NCBI RefSeq assembly: GCF_030010235.1
Contig: NZ_JASCRS010000002.1
Coordinates: 62,001-126,000, forward strand
Length of the DNA: 64,000 nt
From: Leucobacter sp. UT-8R-CII-1-4
Lineage (GTDB): Bacteria; Actinomycetota; Actinomycetes; Actinomycetales; Microbacteriaceae
Reading direction: 5' to 3'
Below, in pieces: positions 9,138-18,642 of this stretch (positions are counted from its first letter, which is position 1; each line of letters opens with the position of its first letter). The notes below the pieces were generated by a model. The model was not told the DNA's origin and searched no databases. It saw only the letters and a list, made by a program, of their open reading frames with translations. The position numbers and the translations under genes were made by a program.

Positions 9138-10004
9138 ATGTCTGACGATGCAACACCCAAGAAGAAAGTCGTCAGGGTCGAGCCTGCTGCCTCGCAGCCA
9201 GACGGATCCCCCGATACCCCTGTCTGGAAACCCAACGAAGAAGCCAAAGGCCAGGCGAACAAACTGCGCATCTTCGCTTGGATCGGCTGGCTGCTAGCGA
9301 TCGCAACAGAAGCGGTGCTCATTTTCTGGGTACTGCGTCAGTGGGCTGAGCGCAGTGACACTGCCAATATGTGGCTACTTATCGGCGGCATCGTACTCAC
9401 CGGTATTTTCGCGAGCGTAGGCTCCGTGTTCTGGAAGAAAGCAAACCGTCTCGATCCAGCGTCGAAAAAAGACACTGTTCGATTTTTCGTGCAGAACCAA
9501 CTCGGCGCAATCATGTCAGTCGTAGCGTTTTTGCCATTGATCATTCTGATCTTCATGAACAAAGACATGGACGGCAAGCAGAAAGCTATTGCCGGATCAA
9601 TCGGCGTAGTGGTTGCCGCTATCGCAGTATTCGCGTTCGGCGCAGACTACAGCCCACCGTCGCAAGAGCAGTACGCCGAAGAAGAAAACATCATGGTGCA
9701 GCTCACCGGCAAAGATGAAGTTGTCTGGGTCAAGGGCGGCAAGGTGTTTCACGTCTGCGATGCTGTGCCAGACGTGAACAAGGAGTCGAAAGACGGCCAA
9801 ATCTACGTTGGCACTGTCGCTGACGCGCACGCTGCAGGTAAAGACCGACTCACTCAGCGCTGGGAAAGCGAAGCAGTGAAATACTGCGGTTACACCCAGG
9901 AGCAGGTTGACGCGGTAAACCTCGGTCTCACTCAGCCAGTCAACGAAGAGACCGAAGCAACGACAAGCGAAGAGAACGAAACCGAAGCCGAAACCGCCGA
10001 GTAA
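9138..10004 (+). CDS. Polytopic membrane protein with a paired-Cys C-terminal domain
   Basis: 288 residues from ATG 9138, which has a GAAGGAG ribosome site; the longer open frame upstream has none and overlaps the divergent gene. A lysine-rich N-terminus is followed by four hydrophobic spans (about residues 45-66, 78-100, 122-140 and 150-168). The C-terminal domain carries two Cys residues (FHVCDAVPDVN and EAVKYCGYTQEQV) that could form a disulfide, and ends in a strongly acidic Glu/Thr tail. The charge pattern leaves the side of this domain uncertain. Unrecognised family; monocistronic. Confidence 0.75.
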   Translation: MSDDATPKKKVVRVEPAASQPDGSPDTPVWKPNEEAKGQANKLRIFAWIGWLLAIATEAVLIFWVLRQWAERSDTANMWLLIGGIVLTGIFASVGSVFWKKANRLDPASKKDTVRFFVQNQLGAIMSVVAFLPLIILIFMNKDMDGKQKAIAGSIGVVVAAIAVFAFGADYSPPSQEQYAEEENIMVQLTGKDEVVWVKGGKVFHVCDAVPDVNKESKDGQIYVGTVADAHAAGKDRLTQRWESEAVKYCGYTQEQVDAVNLGLTQPVNEETEATTSEENETEAETAE

Positions 10005-10018
10005 TAGCTCATGCGTCA

Positions 10019-10053
10019 TTGTGTGGCGCCCGGGCAAAACCGGCGCCACACAA
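10019..10053. terminator. Bidirectional terminator
   Basis: Perfect 12-base inverted repeat (10019-10030 and 10042-10053) with an 11-base loop between convergent genes ending at 10004 and 10063. Confidence 0.8.
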
Positions 10054-10062
10054 TCTCAGAAA

Positions 10063-10377
10063 CTATTCGACCCGCTGCACTCGCTCGCGATACGAACTGA
10101 CGTTGTTGCCATCGATCTTCTTGCGCTTGGTGCCGTGCACCTCGTCAACTTTGTTGTCGTTCCCGGTGACCGGTTGCGACTCAATCACGGTCTCGCGCTC
10201 GAAATTGTGCGACTTATCGGTATTGCGGTAATACCGAAACAGCATTCCGTAGAGCGCAACACCAGCGGCGGGGCCGGCAAGCAGCAGCCAACCTCCACCG
10301 TCTTCATCTTGCGCGTTCGATTCGGCCAGAAATGTGTTCACCAGCGTCACCGCTTGCATTAGCCAGATCATGCTCAC
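10063..10377 (-). CDS. Small membrane protein at the end of the SPFH/zinc-ribbon operon
   Basis: 104 residues. An N-terminal hydrophobic stretch (about 1-18) and a second helix (GWLLLAGPAAGVALYGMLFRYY, about 29-50) are followed by a highly charged soluble tail of about 50 residues. Its start overlaps the zinc-ribbon gene stop by four bases (ATGA), so the two are coupled. It occupies the position of ydjH in the Bacillus ydjGHI operon but is much shorter and shows no TPM-domain features, so it should not be called YdjH. Confidence 0.75.
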   Translation of the reverse strand: MSMIWLMQAVTLVNTFLAESNAQDEDGGGWLLLAGPAAGVALYGMLFRYYRNTDKSHNFERETVIESQPVTGNDNKVDEVHGTKRKKIDGNNVSSYRERVQRVE

Positions 10378-11762
10378 GCCGTCACCACCAAAAATGCAAT
10401 CACAATCGCCTCAATAATCGTGCCCGTGGTCAGTGCAGCAGCCAAGAGTCGTGCACGCGAAACCGGCACACTGCCCATGGTTTCACCGGTGCGACCATTC
10501 ACCGCGATGTAGTGGACCATGCCTTTGCCGCCTTCTTCGTGATAGTACGAATACAGCCACACGGGGAGATACATTGAGACCCATCGGGTGCCGTGAACCT
10601 CAAGCTTCTCGTAGTCCCAGCGCACGCCTCGGTCATATCCCGCCACCGACTTATGCACTTCTGACCGCGCAATCGAGAGCATCTGACTCTCGAGTTCTGG
10701 GCGCACGGTCTCCACATTCTGATCGCGTTTTTCAGAGGTGAAACCCGTGAGATAGCTCGCATTGAACTCAACCGCATTTTTCGTATCAAACGGCAGAATC
10801 GCGTTAATCACGTTATTCGTGTTCACGAACACGTCCATGTTCGCACGCTCGGCAGAAGACTCGATTGTCAGGTCGTCAACCGTGAAATCAACGTGCCTGC
10901 TCACCTGATAAACATCGGCGTTGTAGAACGTCTCTTGGTCGTTGCCACTGCCCCGCGTATAACTGCCAGTTTGCACCTCGCCGTGCCCCCAAACATCGGC
11001 GCTTGCGTTGCCGTCAACCACGAGGTACGGCAGATACACACCCACCACGTTTTCAGGACTGAACTCGCGCACGAACCTGCGGTGGGCGAAGGTCTTGCGT
11101 TTGCCTGCGAAGGCGCGAATCGCTTCGACAGCCTGCTCGTGGGTAAGCGAGAAAGGCAAGACTGCGTCTGGTACCGCACCGTTTGGCACCTGATTGTTTA
11201 CGGTCAGCAGATTGCGGCACCAGTGGCAGCGCGCAGACATCGCACTTGCGATGTTCAGTACTACTTCTGAACCGCAAGCTCCACACTTGAGTGTGAGCAG
11301 ATCACCCAGGTCGGCATTGATCTGCGACGCACCGCTGCCGACTGTCGTGCCGCGCAGCTCAGAAAGCGGGGTCTCGTCAAAGATCTTGCCCTCAACGGTC
11401 TGCTCAGACCATTCGTAGCGGCAAAACAGACAGATCAGCATGCCGGTCGAAGGGCGAAGCTGAATCTCAGTCGAACCGCACCTTGGGCAGCGGTTAATGC
11501 CGTCTCCAAGTCGCTGGTTTTGGGTACGAACCTCGCCGTTCTCGTCATTTAGCGTTGGATCGCCCAGCGTCGCGGCAGAACCGTCCGGTTCCGCTGGCTG
11601 CGCATGCGCCGCAGTGGGTGCTGCACCGTCAGCGGGTGCTGTCCCCTGCGAGGGAGCCGCAGGCGTTGCGGATGCTGCCGCGGTGGCTGCGGTCTCGGCA
11701 GAGTCCGCAACCACCGGCTCGTGCTGCCCTTCGGGGCCACCAAACGGCGGTTGCGCGCTCAT
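10374..11762 (-). CDS. TFIIB-type double zinc-ribbon membrane protein (YdjG-like)
   Basis: 462 residues. An Ala/Pro-rich disordered N-terminus (about 1-85) precedes two zinc ribbons: CPRCG paired with CLFC (about residues 91-113) and CGACG paired with CHWC (about 162-186). A long soluble domain follows and the C-terminus is one hydrophobic helix (AAALTTGTIIEAIVIAFLVV). The layout resembles Bacillus subtilis YdjG, which with YdjH and YdjI recruits PspA to stressed membranes; this analogy is from domain order and from the adjacent SPFH gene. Likely role: membrane-associated scaffold in envelope stress. No pspA gene is nearby. Confidence 0.82.
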   Translation of the reverse strand: MSAQPPFGGPEGQHEPVVADSAETAATAAASATPAAPSQGTAPADGAAPTAAHAQPAEPDGSAATLGDPTLNDENGEVRTQNQRLGDGINRCPRCGSTEIQLRPSTGMLICLFCRYEWSEQTVEGKIFDETPLSELRGTTVGSGASQINADLGDLLTLKCGACGSEVVLNIASAMSARCHWCRNLLTVNNQVPNGAVPDAVLPFSLTHEQAVEAIRAFAGKRKTFAHRRFVREFSPENVVGVYLPYLVVDGNASADVWGHGEVQTGSYTRGSGNDQETFYNADVYQVSRHVDFTVDDLTIESSAERANMDVFVNTNNVINAILPFDTKNAVEFNASYLTGFTSEKRDQNVETVRPELESQMLSIARSEVHKSVAGYDRGVRWDYEKLEVHGTRWVSMYLPVWLYSYYHEEGGKGMVHYIAVNGRTGETMGSVPVSRARLLAAALTTGTIIEAIVIAFLVVTA

Positions 11763-11794
11763 CGTTGCACGCTCATCTCCGTGTGCCCTCTCGG

Positions 11795-12991
11795 TTACAG
11801 GCCAAGTGCCTTAGCTTTAGCCGCGTCGTAGTCTTCCTGTGTGATCAGGCCCGCATCAAGCATTTCCTTGAACTTGGCAAGCTTTGCCAGTGGGTCTTCT
11901 GCGGCAGGCTCAGCAGGCGCTGCCGGAGCGGCAGGAGCCGCCGGGGTGCCCTGCGCGCCCACACCGGGCACCGGCTGCTGCAATCCACCGAGTCCGGTCG
12001 AGTTCGCAGCCATGCCCATTCCGAAGAGCCCACCTGCACCGGCGTTGTCGCCAGCTGCCTCAAAACCTGCCGCCACAGAAGCCTGCAGGTTCGAGTTGCC
12101 ACGAGCACCCGAGAGTGCATCGGCACGCTGCACGTTCTTCAGCAGTTCGCGGGTTGGCTCATCGTATTCGATGGCCATAATCGCGGTGCTAACAATGCTC
12201 AGGCCACGGTTTGTTGACCACTGGTAGTTCTGCTCAACTGCAGCCGAAAGGCTCTGCGCAAAACCGACGGAGTCCTGCTGAATCTTGGTGATTCGGTTGC
12301 CCTTCGCAGGATCGTTTGTGTAGAGCGAGAACGCGGGCGCGAGCGATCCAACGACCTCGTTGAACAGCTGTGATGCAGCATCATTTTCAATATCAGTGAA
12401 ATCAAACACACGGCCCGGCTCAAGATACGCCGCTGGCAGGTAGTTCTTCACAAACAGAATCGGATCAATGATCTTGAGCGTGTAGGTGCCTCGGGTTACC
12501 GCGCCAACCTGGGCGTTCATGTAGGCGTCGTCCCAGTAGATTTCTGACTGGGTGCCGAAACGGTTGTTTGGCAGCTCCTTGAGCGTCACGAAGTAGGCGC
12601 GCTGCTGCGAGCTTGGGCGCCCGCCAAACTTGAAACGCTCCCACGAAGTGGTGATCAACGGGCTCACAAAACCATTGCCCGCGAAGATTGACTGCGAATC
12701 CTGCGCCTCAGAGTTCCACTCGTAGGCACCGGCTTCTGCCGCAAAACCGGTGACTGCACCGTCCTGCAACAGAATCAGTCCATAGCCCTCAGGCACCAGG
12801 ATCTTGCTGCCGTTCGAGATTACGCCGTCTGATCCGCGCGTATTCGAACCTCGACCGGCGTTCTGCCCCTGCTGCACTGCCGCAAACACGGCAGCCGTAG
12901 GTGCAAGACCGCTCGGCACGGTGTAAAAGTCTTTCCACTGATCCGCAAGCGTGCCGCCGAGAGCGCCGATTGCTGCCTGAATGAGTCCCAT
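11795..12991 (-). CDS. SPFH-domain protein with C-terminal SHOCT motif (YdjI/virion-core-like)
   Basis: 398 residues. The body (about 50-290) is an SPFH/Band 7-like fold of the YdjI type, recognisable from the ILVPEGYGLILLQDGAVTGF strand and the following VSPLITTSWERFKFGGRP region. A Gly/Pro/Ala-rich linker leads to a SHOCT motif at the very C-terminus (DPLAKLAKFKEMLDAG then LITQEDYDAAKAKALGL), a short oligomerisation module. It has no transmembrane helix. First gene of a three-gene operon with the zinc-ribbon and small membrane genes. Confidence 0.85.
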   Translation of the reverse strand: MGLIQAAIGALGGTLADQWKDFYTVPSGLAPTAAVFAAVQQGQNAGRGSNTRGSDGVISNGSKILVPEGYGLILLQDGAVTGFAAEAGAYEWNSEAQDSQSIFAGNGFVSPLITTSWERFKFGGRPSSQQRAYFVTLKELPNNRFGTQSEIYWDDAYMNAQVGAVTRGTYTLKIIDPILFVKNYLPAAYLEPGRVFDFTDIENDAASQLFNEVVGSLAPAFSLYTNDPAKGNRITKIQQDSVGFAQSLSAAVEQNYQWSTNRGLSIVSTAIMAIEYDEPTRELLKNVQRADALSGARGNSNLQASVAAGFEAAGDNAGAGGLFGMGMAANSTGLGGLQQPVPGVGAQGTPAAPAAPAAPAEPAAEDPLAKLAKFKEMLDAGLITQEDYDAAKAKALGL

Positions 12992-13174
12992 GTGTGCATC
13001 CTCACAGAATTGCCGAATGGCAGGTGATCAAAATGTTGCTCTCAGCCTAGCGAGCAGAAACGCTGCAAACTAGGGATTTTGCCGAGGAAAAGCTGCCAGT
13101 CAGTATTTCGGCCGCGTGATTCACGTACTTATACAGAATTCGCTTCAGGGCAACGCTGGATCCCCCAGCCAACA

Positions 13175-13207
13175 ACAAACCCCCGAGGCGCTGCCCCGGG
13201 GGTTTGT
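13175..13207 (-). terminator. Terminator of ilvC
   Basis: Perfect 11-base inverted repeat (13175-13185, 13197-13207) with an 11-base loop immediately downstream of the ilvC stop, followed on the minus strand by TTGTTGGC. Confidence 0.8.
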
Positions 13208-13233
13208 AAATACGCTAGTGCGCGGAACGAGCC

Positions 13234-14277
<1,044 letters not shown>

Positions 14278-14448
14278 TTATTTCTTGGTTTGTGTAAATC
14301 TTTGATCTGGTTGTCGCACTTGCGGCGAGAAACCGACCACCGTATTCAGTATGGCGCTGAATTTGGCTATTCAGTTGTTGATCCTGCGACTCGCTGCGCT
14401 CGCGCAGGAGGACGGGTGTAGCGGGTCGCAGGCGACGGGTTTCGCCCG

Positions 14449-14958
14449 TCAGTTCTTGTAAACGCGTTCGGTCATGCTCTTCGAGCCACGACCAACCGCG
14501 ATCAGACCAGACTGAGCAATTTCCTTAATGCCGTACTGCTCAAGCACGCGCAGGAACGCCTGAATCTTGCCGGAGTCACCGGTGACCTCGATAACGAGCG
14601 CATCAGTAACCACGTCAACAACGCGGGCACGGAACAGATTCACTGCCTCGAGCACGTGAGAACGGGTCTGGTGATCCACGCGAACCTTGATCAGCATGTG
14701 CTCGCGCTGCACCGACTGAGCTTCTTCAAGCTCAACAATCTTGATGACGTTCACGAGCTTGTTGAGCTGCTTGGTAACCTGCTCGATCTGCACATCATCT
14801 TCGTCAACGACGACGGTGATGCGAGAAAGGCCCGCAACCTCGGTTGGACCCACCGCGAGCGATTCAATATTGAAACCGCGGCGAGCGAACAGGCCCGCAA
14901 CGCGGGTGAGCAGGCCTGGCTTGTCTTCTACTAGCAGACTGAGAACGTGACGGCTCAT
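14449..14958 (-). CDS. ilvN: Acetolactate synthase regulatory small subunit
   Basis: 169 residues. Regulatory partner of IlvB: an N-terminal ACT domain (SLLVEDKPGLLTRVAGLFARRGFNIESLAVG) binds valine for feedback inhibition, and a C-terminal domain contains the conserved RELALIKV-like segment (REHMLIKVRVD) and the QSGLIAVGRG motif. It starts three bases after the ilvB stop with GGAGGAG as ribosome site within the ilvB end, so the two subunits are translated together. Confidence 0.96.
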   Translation of the reverse strand: MSRHVLSLLVEDKPGLLTRVAGLFARRGFNIESLAVGPTEVAGLSRITVVVDEDDVQIEQVTKQLNKLVNVIKIVELEEAQSVQREHMLIKVRVDHQTRSHVLEAVNLFRARVVDVVTDALVIEVTGDSGKIQAFLRVLEQYGIKEIAQSGLIAVGRGSKSMTERVYKN

Positions 14959-14961
14959 GGC

Positions 14962-16752
14962 TTACTCCTCCTCCCACTGTGGGGCGTGTTCGAGTGCGTA
15001 CTGAATATCGCTGTTGCTGGTGCCCTGGCGAACCATCGGCCACACCATCGAGTCCGAGCTCACGACGAACTCGATCACCACTGGGCGATCGTTGGTCTCA
15101 AGCGCGAGCTTGATCGCATCGTCGATCTGGTCTTCGCGCTCAACACGAATCGAGAGGCAACCGTAGGCTTCGCCGAGCTTCACAAAATCGGGAATACGCG
15201 CGGTGCCATGACCGGTGTTCAGCTCTGAGTTCGAGTAGCGACCATCGTAGATCAGGGTCTGCCACTGGCGAATCATGCCGAGCGACGAGTTGTTGATCAC
15301 AGCAACCTTGATCGGAATGTTGTTCACCGTGCAGGTGGCAAGCTCCTGATTGGTCATCTGGAAGCAACCGTCACCGTCGATAGCCCAAACCACACGGTCC
15401 GGCTCGGCAACCTTCGCACCCATGGCAGCCGGAACCGCGTAGCCCATGGTGCCCGCACCGCCCGAGTTCAACCAAGAGTTGGGCCGCTCGTACTTAATGA
15501 ACTGCGCAGCCCACATCTGGTGCTGGCCAACACCTGCAACATAGATGCCTTCAGGCCCGGTAAGTTCACCAATACGCTGGATCACCTGCTGTGGTGCAAG
15601 CAGTCCATCGCTCGTAGGCGCGTAGCCGAGCGGGAACTTCTCCTGCAGATCATGCAGGTGCTCCCACCATGCACTGATGTCGGCAAAATCACGGCCAATC
15701 TTCGAGGTGGAGATAGCAGCGATCAGGTCGCTGATTACCTCGCCCGCGTCGCCAACAATTGGCACATCTGCCGCACGAATCTTGCCGATCTCTGCGGGAT
15801 CAATGTCGGCATGGATTACCTTGGCGTCGGGCGCAAAGAGTGCAGCCTTGCCGGTCACGCGGTCATCGAAACGAGCACCGATTGTGATCAGCAGATCAGA
15901 CTCCTGCAGGGCGAGAACTGCAGGCACGGTGCCGTGCATTCCTGGCATGCCGAGATGTTGAGGATGCGAGTCGGGGAAGACACCGCGAGCCATCAGCGTC
16001 GTCACCACAGGGGCACCAACGAGTTCTGCCAGTTGCAACATCTCTTCTGACGCACCGGCGCGGCCAACGCCACCACCGATGTAGAAGACCGGGCGTTCAG
16101 ACTCAGCAATCAGTTCGGCTGCTGCCTGAATCTGCTTGCTATTTGCCTTGGTGATCGGGCGGTAGCCGGAAAGCTCTACGCGTGGATCCCAAACAAAGTC
16201 GAACTCTGCCTCTTGCGCGTCCTTCGTGATGTCAACAAGCACTGGGCCTGGGCGGCCAGTGTTTGCGATCTCGTAGGCTGCAGCAATTGCCTTTGGAATA
16301 TCTTCAGCCTTCTTCACCAAGAACGAGTGCTTGGTGATTGGCATGGTGATGCCAACAATGTCGACCTCTTGGAAAGCGTCAGACCCCATCAAATGCGAGA
16401 ACACCTGGCCGGTGATCGCAAGCAGCGGCACAGAGTCCATGTAAGCGTCGCCAATGGCGGTGACCAGGTTGGTGGCGCCAGGGCCTGAGGTAGCGATGCA
16501 GACACCAACCTTGCCGCTTGCCGCGGCAAAGCCCTCGGCGGCATGGCCGCCGCCCTGCTCGTGACGCACCAAGATGTGTCGCAGGTCATTGTCTTCGTTC
16601 AGCGCATCGTACAGCGGAAGCACGGCTCCGCCGGGAAGTCCAAAGACATCACTGACACCGAGCAATTCAAGGCTGCGCAGAACAGCCTGTGCTCCTGTCA
16701 TACGATCGCTTCGAGGTTTGTCTTGGTACCCAGTACTCGTATCCGAGTTCAT
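14962..16752 (-). CDS. ilvB: Acetolactate synthase catalytic large subunit
   Basis: 596 residues. Thiamine-diphosphate and FAD enzyme that condenses two pyruvates, or pyruvate with 2-oxobutyrate. Seen: the catalytic Glu region [16 protein letters not shown] near residue 65, the FAD-binding middle domain (about 210-360), and the C-terminal ThDP motif [15 protein letters not shown] with the later Asn ([13 protein letters not shown]). Full length for the family. Cotranscribed with ilvN. Upstream on the minus strand there is a 21-codon ORF (16819-16754) without branched-chain codon enrichment, so no leader-peptide attenuation is evident. Confidence 0.97.
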   Translation of the reverse strand: MNSDTSTGYQDKPRSDRMTGAQAVLRSLELLGVSDVFGLPGGAVLPLYDALNEDNDLRHILVRHEQGGGHAAEGFAAASGKVGVCIATSGPGATNLVTAIGDAYMDSVPLLAITGQVFSHLMGSDAFQEVDIVGITMPITKHSFLVKKAEDIPKAIAAAYEIANTGRPGPVLVDITKDAQEAEFDFVWDPRVELSGYRPITKANSKQIQAAAELIAESERPVFYIGGGVGRAGASEEMLQLAELVGAPVVTTLMARGVFPDSHPQHLGMPGMHGTVPAVLALQESDLLITIGARFDDRVTGKAALFAPDAKVIHADIDPAEIGKIRAADVPIVGDAGEVISDLIAAISTSKIGRDFADISAWWEHLHDLQEKFPLGYAPTSDGLLAPQQVIQRIGELTGPEGIYVAGVGQHQMWAAQFIKYERPNSWLNSGGAGTMGYAVPAAMGAKVAEPDRVVWAIDGDGCFQMTNQELATCTVNNIPIKVAVINNSSLGMIRQWQTLIYDGRYSNSELNTGHGTARIPDFVKLGEAYGCLSIRVEREDQIDDAIKLALETNDRPVVIEFVVSSDSMVWPMVRQGTSNSDIQYALEHAPQWEEE

Positions 16753-16842
16753 TTCATACTTTCTGTGCTGGATTTCTGGAACGCGTAGCTATCAGGCGTG
16801 GCGTAAATGATTCCCGCATCGCGGGTAAAACGAAACGCGCAC

Positions 16843-18534
16843 CTATCCGGTGATTGCGCCTTCAGAGGCGCTGCGAACGAGTTTGGCGTACTTAGCCAGT
16901 ACACCACGCGTGTAGCGAGGAGGAAGCGGAGCCCATGCTGCTCGGCGGGCTTCAAGCTCGGCGGGATCAACCAGAATGTCGAGCGTCTTCGCGGCGATAT
17001 CGACCCGAATCAGGTCACCGTCGCGCACCAGAGCAATCGGACCTCCGTCTGAAGCCTCTGGTGCAATGTGTCCGATACACAGTCCGGTTGTGCCGCCTGA
17101 GAATCGTCCGTCGGTCAATAGTAGTACATCTTTGCCGAGCCCCGCGCCTTTAATCGCCGCAGTGATCGCAAGCATCTCACGCATACCGGGGCCACCCTTA
17201 GGGCCCTCGTAGCGAATGACGACAATATCGCCCTTGCCGATCTTGCCCTCGGTGAGCGCATCCATTGCGGCCCGCTCCCGGTCAAACACCCGCGCAGGGC
17301 CCTCAAACAGCTCAGCGTCAAAGCCAGCAGTCTTCACCACTGCGCCTTCAACGGCGAGGCTACCGTGCAGAATCGTGAGGCCGCCGTTTGCGTGCAGCGG
17401 ATCATCAAGCTTACGAATCACCTTGCCATCGAGCGGAGTGTCGACATCGGCGAGGTTCTCAGCAACTGTCTTGCCAGTCACAGTGAGCGCGTCACCATGC
17501 AGCAAACCAGCATCGAGCATGGCCTTCATGATCACGGGCATGCCACCGACGCGATCAAAGTCCTGGGCGACGTACTGGCCGAATGGCTTCATGTCTGCCA
17601 GGTGCGGGGTTTTTGCACCGATTCGCGTGAAGTCGTCAAGCGTCAACTCGACCTCTGCTTCGCGAGCGATTGCGAGCAGGTGAAGCACGGCGTTCGTGGA
17701 TCCACCGAGCACCATAGCCACAGCAATCGCGTTTTCGAATGCCTTGCGGGTCAGAATGTCGCGAGCGGTGATGCCGAGACGCAGCATGTTCACTACCGCC
17801 TCGCCCGAACGGTGCGCAAAATAGTCGCGTCGACGGTCGGCACTTGGTGGGGCCGCCGATCCCGGCAGGCTCATGCCGAGCGCTTCTGCAACACAGGCCA
17901 TCGTGTTTGCGGTGTACATGCCACCGCAAGCGCCCTCGCCTGGCGCGATAGCGCACTCGACCCGCTTCAGGTCTTCTTCGCTCATTGTGCCGGCCTTGCA
18001 CGCACCGACCGCTTCAAAAGCGTCGATGATGGTGACCTGCTTCTCAGTGCCGTCGCTGAGCTTCACCCAGCCGGGCGCGATGGATCCAGCGTAGAGAAAT
18101 ACCGAGGCAAGATCGAGACGAGCTGCCGCCATCAACATGCCAGGCAGTGACTTATCGCAACCGGCGAGCACCACCGTGCCGTCGAGCCGCTCTGCCATGA
18201 CCACTGTTTCGACGGAGTCTGCAATGACCTCGCGTGAGACCAGCGAGTAATGCATACCCTCGTGGCCCATTGAAATGCCATCGCTGACCGAAATCGTGCC
18301 AAATTGCAGCGGGTATCCCCCGCCTGCGTGCACGCCCTCTTTGGCCCCCTGGGCAAGCCGGTCAAGGCTCAGGTTGCAGGGAGTGATTTCGTTCCATGAG
18401 CTGGCAATACCGATCTGGGGTTTATCCCAGTCCTCATCACCCATGCCGACTGCACGCAGCATGCCGCGTGCTGCGGCCTTTTCGATGCCGTCCGTGACGT
18501 CGCGACTGCGAGGCTTCATATCAATCTCTGACAT
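16843..18534 (-). CDS. ilvD: Dihydroxy-acid dehydratase
   Basis: 563 residues from ATG 18534 ([16 protein letters not shown]), the usual start of actinobacterial IlvD; the open frame runs nine codons further but that adds a non-conserved lead. Fe-S enzyme that dehydrates 2,3-dihydroxy acids to the 2-oxo acid precursors of valine and isoleucine. Seen: [18 protein letters not shown] and [12 protein letters not shown] with cluster-ligand Cys residues, and the C-terminal [18 protein letters not shown] signature. It lies 90 bases upstream of ilvB on the same strand, so an ilvD-ilvB-ilvN-ilvC unit is plausible, with a small CCCGC-GAT-GCGGG hairpin in the gap. Confidence 0.96.
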   Translation of the reverse strand: MSEIDMKPRSRDVTDGIEKAAARGMLRAVGMGDEDWDKPQIGIASSWNEITPCNLSLDRLAQGAKEGVHAGGGYPLQFGTISVSDGISMGHEGMHYSLVSREVIADSVETVVMAERLDGTVVLAGCDKSLPGMLMAAARLDLASVFLYAGSIAPGWVKLSDGTEKQVTIIDAFEAVGACKAGTMSEEDLKRVECAIAPGEGACGGMYTANTMACVAEALGMSLPGSAAPPSADRRRDYFAHRSGEAVVNMLRLGITARDILTRKAFENAIAVAMVLGGSTNAVLHLLAIAREAEVELTLDDFTRIGAKTPHLADMKPFGQYVAQDFDRVGGMPVIMKAMLDAGLLHGDALTVTGKTVAENLADVDTPLDGKVIRKLDDPLHANGGLTILHGSLAVEGAVVKTAGFDAELFEGPARVFDRERAAMDALTEGKIGKGDIVVIRYEGPKGGPGMREMLAITAAIKGAGLGKDVLLLTDGRFSGGTTGLCIGHIAPEASDGGPIALVRDGDLIRVDIAAKTLDILVDPAELEARRAAWAPLPPRYTRGVLAKYAKLVRSASEGAITG

Positions 18535-18595
18535 GAGGATTAGTCTAGCCTCGTCACACATTCTGATGGCGTATACCGCTTACAGCTGCGCTAGG

Positions 18596-18634
18596 CGCGG
18601 ATCGCAGCGGCGCAATCGGCCGCTGCGATCCGCG
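18596..18634 (-). terminator. Terminator of the RCC1-repeat gene
   Basis: Perfect 16-base inverted repeat (18596-18611, 18619-18634) with a seven-base loop directly after the stop of the surface protein gene and before ilvD. Confidence 0.85.
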
Positions 18635-18642
18635 AACAAGCC

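Noticed and set aside
10063-10377. YdjH orthologue
   Set aside because: It is far shorter than YdjH and shows no TPM domain; only its operon position agrees.
16754-16819. 21-codon ORF just upstream of ilvB as a leader peptide
   Set aside because: The codons are not enriched for Val, Leu or Ile and no alternative hairpins were seen, so branched-chain attenuation is not supported.
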